DNA from: Verrucomicrobiaceae bacterium UBA1938
Lineage (GTDB): Bacteria; Verrucomicrobiota; Verrucomicrobiia; Verrucomicrobiales; Verrucomicrobiaceae
Direction: 5' to 3'
NCBI GenBank assembly: GCA_002336895.1
Contig: DDFC01000029.1
Location: 117,757 to 181,756, forward strand
Length of the DNA: 64,000 bases
Below, piece by piece: positions 57,689-64,000 of this stretch. The notes below the pieces were generated by a model. It was given only the letters and a program-made list of their open reading frames with translations. It ran no database searches and was not told where the DNA came from. Position numbers and translations under genes: made by a program. Position 1 is the first letter of the stretch. Each line of letters begins with the position of its first letter.

Positions 57689-58937
57689 AATCCTACTGCT
57701 ACCCTTCGGCAGCGCCGGCGATGTCTTCCCCTTCATCTGGCTGGGGAGGCAGCTCAAGGCACGTGGGCACCGGGTGAGGATGATCACCGCGTGTTTGTTT
57801 GAAGAGCATGCGCTCAGGGCCGGGCTGGAGTTTATCTCGTTGGGGAAAAGAGACGAATTTGAGGCGATGATCCGTGACCCGCGCATCTGGAAGTCCGGCA
57901 TCGGCACGAAGGTCGTGTTTGATTTTGCCGCCAAGTCTGTGGAGCCTTATCTGGAGGCCATTGAGAGCTGCGGGGCTGTGGATTTGATGCTGGCACCTGT
58001 CACGGCCTTTGCCGCACGACTGGCGCGTGAGAAACATGGCATCCCGCTCGTCACCGTACACCTGCAGCCGGCTGTCTTTCTAAGCGTGCATGAGACGCCG
58101 CTGCTGCATCCGGCCATGCGGCTTTTTAACAAGCTGCCGGTGTGGCTTAAGAAGCTGGTTCTGGCGCTGCCAAATCCGGTGGACCTCTTTGCCCTGCCGA
58201 CGGTGCGCCGCATCTGTCATGCAAATGGGGTCAAGCCGCCGCGCAGCCTGTGGCGTGAGTGGTGGGATTCTCCGGATGGGGTGCTGGCTTTGTTTCCAGA
58301 CTGGTTTGCCAAGCCGCAGCCGGACTGGCCGGTGAACCTGATGCAGTCGAACTTTCCGCTCGAAGATCTGGCGAAAGAGCAGGAGCTGACGCCCGAGCTG
58401 CAGGCATTTCTGGCTGAAGGCGAGCGCCCGGTGGTCTTCACTCCAGGCAGTGCGAATGTACAGGCAACGCATTTCTTTGCCGTGGCGGCGGAGGCGGTGA
58501 CGCGCATCGGATGCCGCGCGGTGTTTGTGACTCGTGAGCCCGGGCAGGTGCCGAAGGACCTGCCAGCAAGCTTTCTCACGGTGGAATACGCACCTTTCAG
58601 CGCCTTGCTGCAGCATGCGGCGGTGTTTGTGCATCACGGCGGCATCGGCACAATGTCCCAAGGATTTGCCGCCGGCGTGCCGCAGCTGATCATGGCCATG
58701 GCGCATGATCAGCCTGATAACGCAGAGCGGCTGGAAAGACTGGGAGCTGGCATAGGGCTAAGTGTGCGGGAGTTCAGACCCGGGCGGGTGGAAAAGGAGC
58801 TGAGGGCACTGCTTCATGACGCAGGCACAAGGCAGGCTGCGAAGGCATGTGCCGAAAAACTAAGATGCACGCCAGACGCAGAAGAGTTGATGAAGATGAT
58901 TGAGTCATGCACGAAGCCGACTGCATCTGCTGAATGA
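57681..58937 (+). CDS. UGT-like (GT1/MGT) glycosyltransferase, array member 1 (type A)
   Basis: 418 aa GT-B fold. Opens ILLLPFGSAGDVFPFIWLGRQLKARGHRVRMIT, the first-domain GT-B motif. The C-terminal nucleotide-sugar site has VFVHHGGIGTMSQGFAAGVPQLIMAMAHDQPDNAERLERLG, like the UDPGT/RhlB-type MGT family (HHGG.GT...g.a..GvPqli.p...DQ..NA). Such enzymes glycosylate lipids, hydroxylated fatty acids or aromatic aglycones. In the type A members a PxxL(P)NPxDxxALP segment (LPNPVDLFALP) is present; members at 57681 and 60325 share it. Confidence 0.88.
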   Translation: MAEILLLPFGSAGDVFPFIWLGRQLKARGHRVRMITACLFEEHALRAGLEFISLGKRDEFEAMIRDPRIWKSGIGTKVVFDFAAKSVEPYLEAIESCGAVDLMLAPVTAFAARLAREKHGIPLVTVHLQPAVFLSVHETPLLHPAMRLFNKLPVWLKKLVLALPNPVDLFALPTVRRICHANGVKPPRSLWREWWDSPDGVLALFPDWFAKPQPDWPVNLMQSNFPLEDLAKEQELTPELQAFLAEGERPVVFTPGSANVQATHFFAVAAEAVTRIGCRAVFVTREPGQVPKDLPASFLTVEYAPFSALLQHAAVFVHHGGIGTMSQGFAAGVPQLIMAMAHDQPDNAERLERLGAGIGLSVREFRPGRVEKELRALLHDAGTRQAAKACAEKLRCTPDAEELMKMIESCTKPTASAE

Positions 58938-59041
58938 GGTGCCAGCCTGAGGTGCTTTTATTCATGGGCCTGTCGTTTTCAGAAAGCTTGACTGCCCCCT
59001 AATCTTCCATGCAGGCTTAGCAGCGGACTCTCATCATACAC

Positions 59042-60316
59042 ATGGCTAAAATCTATCTCCTCCCCATAGGAACCACGGGCGACCTGCTGCCTATGATCTG
59101 GATTGGACGCCAGATGAAGGTGCGAGGTCATGAGGTGGTTATGTTCTGGCTTGAGGCTTACCGCGAAACGGTGCAGGCAGCCGGACTGGAATTTGAAGGA
59201 TTCGGGGAAGAGGGCTGCGAAGAACCCATCCGCAATGCCTGTTACTGGAAGATGCATGAGGGGCTCAAGCTCTCCTATGATTTTGCGGGAAGGTGTGCGG
59301 TCATGTGCATCCATGCAGTGACGAAGCGGATGGAAAGCCAGGGGAAGCCAGATATGCTGATGGCGCCGATCATGAGCTTTGCGGCGCCGATTTTACGATC
59401 ACGGCTGGGGGTGCCAGTGATCTCCACACACATGAGCACGCTGCAGCTTCTGAGCTCGCATCAAGTGCCACGGGGAGTGCCGTTTGGGAGGCTGCTACGG
59501 CTGCTGCCGCTGCCTGTGAGGCGCATCCTCCTCCAAAGGGTGGCCCCCTATGACCATCTGGCCAAATCGCATCTGAGCCAATGCTGCAAGGAGCCGGGGG
59601 AAAAGCCTCCGTATTGGCTGCGGGACTGGTTTTATTCTCCGGACGGTTCTCTGGTGCTTTTCCCATCGTGGTATGTGCCTCCGCCGCCGGACTGGCCGAC
59701 AGGCACCTATCAGTGGGATTTTCCCATGGAAGATCTGTCGCACTCCAAAAGAATGGATCCGGATCTGGCTGCTTTTCTAGATGCTGGCACGCCGCCGATC
59801 GTTTTTCGCTTCGGTAGCGATTCCACGCGGTCGAGGCAGTTTTACAGAGTGGCGGCTGAACTGGCGGAGCGTCTCAAAAGCCGGGCCGTCTTTGTAACGC
59901 GGGAGGGAGATCAGGTGCCTGATGATCTGCCTGCCACCATCTTTACAGCCACGTATGTGCCGTTCAGCCAGCTGCTGCCGCGTGTGAGCGTGTGCGTGCA
60001 CTATGGCGGCATGGGCACCATATCACAGTGTTTTGCGGCGGGGCTGCCGCAGATCATCGTGCCCATGGTTTTTGATCAGTTTGACAACGCGCACTTTGTT
60101 GAAAAGCTGGGAGCCGGGCTGCAACTGAGTCTGAACCGATGGTCCGTGGCGAATGCGCAGCCCCTGCTGAGCCGCTGTCTGGAGGACGAAAGCATACGCC
60201 TCAGTGCCAGGGTGTGCGCTGAGAGACTGAGGCAACGCAAACCAGTTTCAGAAATGGCGGAATGGATCGAATCAAAATTGAAGCCCGCAAGCACACCCAT
60301 ACAGACCTTCTCCTGA
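59042..60316 (+). CDS. UGT-like (GT1/MGT) glycosyltransferase, array member 2 (type B)
   Basis: 424 aa, GT-B start KIYLLPIGTTGDLLPMIWIGRQMKVRGHEVVM. The donor-site motif reads VCVHYGGMGTISQCFAAGLPQIIVPMVFDQFDNAHFVEKLG: here the second His is replaced by Tyr and Ile by Met compared with the other three. Type B hallmark APYDHL and DWPTGTYQWDFPMEDLS, shared with the 62390 gene. It is separated from member 1 by 104 bases. The His-to-Tyr change may alter donor use. Confidence 0.87.
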   Translation: MAKIYLLPIGTTGDLLPMIWIGRQMKVRGHEVVMFWLEAYRETVQAAGLEFEGFGEEGCEEPIRNACYWKMHEGLKLSYDFAGRCAVMCIHAVTKRMESQGKPDMLMAPIMSFAAPILRSRLGVPVISTHMSTLQLLSSHQVPRGVPFGRLLRLLPLPVRRILLQRVAPYDHLAKSHLSQCCKEPGEKPPYWLRDWFYSPDGSLVLFPSWYVPPPPDWPTGTYQWDFPMEDLSHSKRMDPDLAAFLDAGTPPIVFRFGSDSTRSRQFYRVAAELAERLKSRAVFVTREGDQVPDDLPATIFTATYVPFSQLLPRVSVCVHYGGMGTISQCFAAGLPQIIVPMVFDQFDNAHFVEKLGAGLQLSLNRWSVANAQPLLSRCLEDESIRLSARVCAERLRQRKPVSEMAEWIESKLKPASTPIQTFS

Positions 60317-60324
60317 TTTTTTCA

Positions 60325-61623
60325 ATGCATGTATCGTTAGCTAATAGTGAATCCGGCCACGTCTTGCTGCTGCCGTTTGGTACTTCCGGCAGTGTGATCC
60401 CTTTTATCTGGCTGGGGCGCCTGCTGCTGAACAGCGGGCACCGGGTGACGATGATCACGGCGGGTATTCACGAAAAGCTGGCTGTCAGCGCCGGGCTGAA
60501 CTTCGTTCCGCTGGGCAGCGATGTGGTGGAGAGGATGCTGAATGAGGCGGATCTCTGGCGTGAGGTGCATGGTTCCAAAGTGGCCTATCAACATGCCGGC
60601 GAAGCCACACGGCACTATGTGGGTGCGATCAAAGCGGTCATCGCCCGCGAGGGAGTGCCAGATCTGATGCTTGCGCCCATGATCTGCTTTGGAGCCAGGC
60701 TCATGCGCGAGAAGCGCGGGATCCCGCTGGTGAGCGTGCATCTTTATCCGATGATGTTTGTCAGTGCGCATGCACCGCCGCTGGTGGCACCGGCCTTTCG
60801 CTGGCTGCGCAAGCTGCCGCTGTGGCTGAGAAAAGCCATCCTGGCCATGCCCAATCCGCTCGATTTCATGGCGCTGCCAGCTGTCTGGAAGTGCTGTGAT
60901 GAAAACGGAGTCACGCGGCCTCTCAGCCTGTGGCTGCAGTGGTGGCATTCTCCAGACGGGGTGCTGGCGCTCTTTCCATCGTGGTTTGCCGAGCCGCAGC
61001 CAGACTGGCCGACCAAACTGCTGCAGTGGAATTTTCCGCTGGAGGACATGGCGAAGGAGCATGAGCTAGATCCTGAACTGACACGCTTTTTGCAGTCGGG
61101 GCCCAAGCCGGTGCTGTTCACTGCGGGCACCGGGCAGTACCATGCCAGGGAGTTTTTCATCACTGCACTGGAGCTGACTCAAAAGCTGGGATGCCGCGCG
61201 GTTTTCCTGACGTCGAAGCCGGAGCAGCTTCCTGCCGACCTGCCGTCTTCGGTCCATGTGGTGACCTACGCGCCTTTCAGCATGCTGCTGCGGCATGCCT
61301 CGGTTTTTGTGCATCATGGCGGTATTGGCACCCTTTCGCAAAGTCTGGCGGCGGGCATACCCCAGCTGGTCGTGGACATGGCGCTGGACCAGCATGACAA
61401 CGCGGAGCGTCTGGAGCGCCTGGGGGTGGCGCTGAGCATTCCGCGCAGCCACTTTACGACGGAACGCGCGCTGCCGCTGCTGGAGCGCTGCGTCTCGGAT
61501 CCGGCGATGAGGGCGAAAGCGGGGGAATATGCGGCCATCATGCAGACCAGAGGTGATGAGGGAGCCATGATAAAATGGCTGGAAGAAAAATTCGTCGGCC
61601 AGCGCAAACGTGCATGCGAATGA
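60325..61623 (+). CDS. UGT-like (GT1/MGT) glycosyltransferase, array member 3 (type A)
   Basis: 432 aa from ATG 60325, eight bases after the previous stop; the frame to 60262 overlaps member 2 and is not used. GT-B start HVLLLPFGTSGSVIPFIWLGRLLLNSGHRVTMIT, donor site VFVHHGGIGTLSQSLAAGIPQLVVDMALDQHDNAERLERLG. Closest to member 1: both have MPNPLDFMALPAV-type and WWHSPDGVLALFPSWFAEPQPDWP segments. Its stop overlaps the alpha/beta hydrolase start (ATGA). Confidence 0.87.
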   Translation: MHVSLANSESGHVLLLPFGTSGSVIPFIWLGRLLLNSGHRVTMITAGIHEKLAVSAGLNFVPLGSDVVERMLNEADLWREVHGSKVAYQHAGEATRHYVGAIKAVIAREGVPDLMLAPMICFGARLMREKRGIPLVSVHLYPMMFVSAHAPPLVAPAFRWLRKLPLWLRKAILAMPNPLDFMALPAVWKCCDENGVTRPLSLWLQWWHSPDGVLALFPSWFAEPQPDWPTKLLQWNFPLEDMAKEHELDPELTRFLQSGPKPVLFTAGTGQYHAREFFITALELTQKLGCRAVFLTSKPEQLPADLPSSVHVVTYAPFSMLLRHASVFVHHGGIGTLSQSLAAGIPQLVVDMALDQHDNAERLERLGVALSIPRSHFTTERALPLLERCVSDPAMRAKAGEYAAIMQTRGDEGAMIKWLEEKFVGQRKRACE

Positions 61624-62312
61624 AAGACGCTCCTGTTTATCTGATTCCAGGGCTGGGTGCGGATCACCGCAACTATCCTTCTCCCTGGACGGAGCTGCCC
61701 GGATGCGTCTGCCTGGACTGGCCTGAGTACCATGGCCGGGCATCCATGCCAGAGGTGGCCAGATTCATGGCAGAGGCATGGCACATTCCTCCGGGGGCTG
61801 TTCTGGTGGGCAGTTCCTTCGGTGGCATGCTGGCGTGTGAAATGGCGAAATTCATTCCCGTGAGAGCCTTGATCCTCGTCGCCACCTCGACTGAAGGCAG
61901 GGATTTCACCACGACGGTGAGGATGAAATGGCTCACGCGTGTGCTGCCGCTGCGGCTGGTGCAGAGTTTTCTGCGTGGCACCCGGTCGGCGCAGGAGCTG
62001 CTGTGGGGGAGAACGGCGACTCCTCTGGTCCGGGCTGTGCTTGACTCCATCCAGATGTTCGGCTCCTGCCAGGCGGGCTTTTACCGGGACATGTTTCAAG
62101 CCATGGACACCTGGGATGGCTTTGATGCGACGGATATTAGAATGCTTCGCATTCATGGCAGGCAGGACAAGCTGGTGCGTCCTCCTGAATGTGCGGATCT
62201 GTATCTTGAAGGCGGCCATATGATCGCCATGACTCAGGCGCATGAGTGCGCTGATTTCGTGCGGCGGTGGCTAGACAGCCATCAGCTGCCGCTCGTGAGC
62301 GCGTGCGGATGA
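61620..62312 (+). CDS. alpha/beta hydrolase within the glycosyltransferase array
   Basis: 230 aa from ATG 61620, overlapping the preceding stop by four bases. The nucleophile lies in VGSSFGGMLACE (GxSxG); LIPGLGADHRNY is the oxyanion-region start (family pGlGadhr.f), and MLRIHGRQDKLVRPP and a final GGHMIAM supply the probable acid and His. The size and the GLGAD motif recall small esterase/thioesterase-like members. In context it could remove or transfer an acyl group from the glycosylated product. Confidence 0.82.
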   Translation: MKDAPVYLIPGLGADHRNYPSPWTELPGCVCLDWPEYHGRASMPEVARFMAEAWHIPPGAVLVGSSFGGMLACEMAKFIPVRALILVATSTEGRDFTTTVRMKWLTRVLPLRLVQSFLRGTRSAQELLWGRTATPLVRAVLDSIQMFGSCQAGFYRDMFQAMDTWDGFDATDIRMLRIHGRQDKLVRPPECADLYLEGGHMIAMTQAHECADFVRRWLDSHQLPLVSACG

Positions 62313-62389
62313 GACGTGTGTGTTTCGACTTTGACGGTTTGTGAAAATGATCGAAAACAGATGGGCAAGATAAAAGCCGCCTCCCTTTC

Positions 62390-63667
62390 ATGAGCAAAGT
62401 CGTTCTTCTACCCCATGGCACTGCAGGAGATGTGCTGCCCTATGTTTTTCTGGGACGCAGGCTGGTGGAGCGGGGGCATCAGGTGACGATGATCTGGATC
62501 GAATCCTTCCGAGCAGCGGCTGAGAGGGCTGGGCTGCAGTATGTGGCGATGGATGACGGCGGTTTTGAGGAGATGCTGCAAAACCCGGCGGTGTGGCATC
62601 CGCATGAGGGGCTCAAGCTGGGCTTTGCCTGCGCAGGGCGTTGTCTGGAGCCGAGGCTGAAGGCGTTTTTTGAAGACATGGAGAGCAACGGCGCGCCTGA
62701 CCTGCTGCTGGCCCCAAGATCAAACTACGCGGCGCGCCTGCTGCGTGAGAAGCTGGGCGTGCCGTTTGTGTCCGTCGTCATCTATCCCATGGGGTTCGTC
62801 AGTGCGTATGAGGTTCCTGCGGGCATCCTTGCCGCAGGCTTGCTGCGTCTGCTGCCGGTCTTTGTGCGCAAGCTCATCTTTGCCACGGTGTCCCCGTATG
62901 ATCGCTATGTGATGCCCTATGTGAAGGAGAGCTGTCTTGCCCATGGGGTGGTCCCTCCACGAAAGCTGAACAGGGAATGGGGATACCCCCCTGAAGGCGT
63001 GCTGGCTCTGTTTCCCAGCTGGTATGGGAGGCCACAACCCGACTGGCCGAAAAACTGTCTGCAATGGGATTTCCCAATGGAGGATCTGTCCATGGAAAAG
63101 CCGCTGCCGGCCGAGCTCAGCGAGTTTTTGGATGCTGGTGAAAAGCCGGTAGTGTTCACCCTGGGCACGGGCAACCACCACACGCTGCATTTCTTCACCA
63201 CTGCGCTAGAGCTTTGCTCCAGGCTCGGCTGCAGGGCGGTGTTTCTGACCCGTGATCCCACTCAGATACCTGAGGGGCTGCCTGCCACGGTGCTGGCGGT
63301 GAAGTATGCGGCATTCAGCGCATTGCTTCCACGTTCACGGGCTTTTGTGCATCATGGCGGCATTGGCACGCTGGCTCTTGGCTGCAGGGCCGGGCTGCCT
63401 CAATTTGTGGTTCATATGGCCTGCGACCAGCCGGACAACGGCGAGCGTCTGGAGAAGATGGGAGTGGGGGTGACACTGGACGTGCGTCGATTTAACGTGG
63501 AGCGCGCACTGCCACTGCTGCGGCGCTGCCTGGAGGATGATGGCATGAGGCGCAAGGCGGAAGCCTGCGCCAGGCTGTCTCATGAACAGAGAATGCCTGA
63601 AAGCGTACTGGTGGGCTGGCTGGAGGACAGGATGCGCAAAGCCGGCCCTGTACACCAAAGGGTATGA
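62390..63667 (+). CDS. UGT-like (GT1/MGT) glycosyltransferase, array member 4 (type B)
   Basis: 425 aa. GT-B start KVVLLPHGTAGDVLPYVFLGRRLVERGHQVTM; donor site AFVHHGGIGTLALGCRAGLPQFVVHMACDQPDNGERLEKMG. Resembles member 2 through SPYDRY and LQWDFPMEDLS. Its stop is overlapped by the next ATG (ATGA). There is no sign of frame damage. The four members therefore alternate A-B-A-(hydrolase)-B. Confidence 0.87.
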   Translation: MSKVVLLPHGTAGDVLPYVFLGRRLVERGHQVTMIWIESFRAAAERAGLQYVAMDDGGFEEMLQNPAVWHPHEGLKLGFACAGRCLEPRLKAFFEDMESNGAPDLLLAPRSNYAARLLREKLGVPFVSVVIYPMGFVSAYEVPAGILAAGLLRLLPVFVRKLIFATVSPYDRYVMPYVKESCLAHGVVPPRKLNREWGYPPEGVLALFPSWYGRPQPDWPKNCLQWDFPMEDLSMEKPLPAELSEFLDAGEKPVVFTLGTGNHHTLHFFTTALELCSRLGCRAVFLTRDPTQIPEGLPATVLAVKYAAFSALLPRSRAFVHHGGIGTLALGCRAGLPQFVVHMACDQPDNGERLEKMGVGVTLDVRRFNVERALPLLRRCLEDDGMRRKAEACARLSHEQRMPESVLVGWLEDRMRKAGPVHQRV

Positions 63668-63993
63668 AACGGGATGATGCCATGGAACCTGAACGCCGCT
63701 TTGGCCTGCTGCAGGCCACGGCGCTGAACATGTCCAACATGCTGGGTGCGGGGCCGTTCATCACGATACCGGCGTTGATGGTGACGATGGGCGGGCCGCA
63801 GTCGATGCTGGGCTGGGGAGTGGCTTTGATCCTAGCACTGGCGGACGGGCTGGTATGGAGCGAGCTGGGAGCGGCGCTGCAGAAGTCCGGCGGATCGTAT
63901 GTGTATCTGCGGGAAGGCTACGGACGCGAGAAGTGGGGGCGCTGCATGGGCTTTCTCTTCATATGGCAGTTCATCCTATTGAGACTTGTATAA
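63664..63993 (+). CDS. APC-family amino acid permease, N-terminal fragment (probably disrupted)
   Basis: 109 aa. The start MEPERRFGLLQATALNMSNMLGAGPFITIPALMVTMGGPQSMLG is the TM1-TM2 region of APC permeases, followed by GLVWSELGAALQKSGGSYVYLREGYGREKWGRCMGFLFIWQFIL (TM3). The normal family continues after WQFIL with SGPLEIAS-like sequence for about 350 more residues; here the frame changes to LRLV and stops at 63993. The last 20 bases (GAGACTTGTATAATAGCCTG) are AT-rich and unlike the gene. Consistent with an insertion or assembly junction at about 63976, but the window ends at 64000 so this cannot be proved. Confidence 0.7.
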   Translation: MKRDDAMEPERRFGLLQATALNMSNMLGAGPFITIPALMVTMGGPQSMLGWGVALILALADGLVWSELGAALQKSGGSYVYLREGYGREKWGRCMGFLFIWQFILLRLV

Positions 63994-64000
63994 TAGCCTG

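Larger units (their letters stand above)
48880..59059 (+). other. placeholder not used
   Basis: This line marks no biological feature and should be disregarded; the secreted metal-binding peptide is described in the next entry with its correct limits. Confidence 0.

Noticed and set aside
48880..59059. Feature line labelled placeholder
   Set aside because: It was entered with a wrong end coordinate and has confidence 0; the correct feature is 48880-49059.

Overview
The window is about 60% GC, densely coded DNA, most likely from a Verrucomicrobiota chromosome (Prosthecobacter / Verrucomicrobiaceae-like; this is inference from content). Supporting content: a DUF1501 protein, a secreted DUF1080 protein, two PQQ-type beta-propeller proteins, a Tat-exported Gfo/Idh/MocA oxidoreductase, a PEP-CTERM protein, a speA-type arginine decarboxylase and a MNIO/bufferin operon. 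Shine-Dalgarno sequences are mostly weak, many gene pairs are joined by ATGA or GTGA overlaps, and no rRNA, tRNA or CRISPR array was seen. No gap between genes exceeds about 220 bases.

Layout. 1-6.1 kb: edge-truncated PQQ-like protein, small lipoprotein and membrane protein, coproheme decarboxylase (hemQ/chdC), a ParE-type toxin-antitoxin pair, thiG, rpsN, an FmdB-like zinc ribbon and a CNNM/CBS/CorC membrane protein. 6.1-9.3 kb (minus): a truncated AlgI-like MBOAT, an AlgJ/AlgX-like SGNH protein, a MauE/DoxX protein and a threonine aldolase. 9.4-20.8 kb: mostly exported catabolic proteins (DUF1501, TlpA-like thioredoxin, CocE/NonD hydrolase, threonine dehydratase, Gfo/Idh/MocA, serine hydrolase, two paralogous esterases, DUF1080), closed by a clear terminator. 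20.9-32.9 kb: YpmS-like membrane protein, glpK, a GNAT protein, recG, PIN-TRAM protein, a PEP-CTERM trypsin-like protease, an ankyrin/L,D-transpeptidase and mpl.

33.1-37 kb is a bufferin-type metal-buffering operon: a six-cysteine secreted precursor, the MNIO enzyme BufB, BufC, a DoxX protein, an ECF sigma factor and its anti-sigma. 37-44.4 kb: a second toxin-antitoxin pair, a monohaem cytochrome c, a MetE-like enzyme, der, a CDP-alcohol phosphatidyltransferase, aat, speA and a YwaF-like protein. 44.5-54.4 kb: two LolC/E-like permeases, an OFA-type MFS transporter with its small subunit, a secreted metal-binding peptide, two PilT-family ATPases, an AGE-family epimerase and a TrhO-RluA fusion. 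54.5-64 kb: PQQ-like protein, membrane protein, LplT-like MFS transporter, four paralogous UGT-like glycosyltransferases interrupted by an alpha/beta hydrolase, and the start of an APC permease that looks broken.

The most unusual feature is in recG: a complete REP-associated tyrosine transposase (HUH motif plus catalytic Tyr), bracketed by perfect 22-bp inverted repeats, sits in frame inside helicase domain 1. The ORF stays open at 889 codons and removing the insert would leave a normal-length RecG of about 694 residues. Other points of interest are the sigma-controlled bufferin operon, the alternating glycosyltransferase array, and the AlgI-like protein that has lost its catalytic core.
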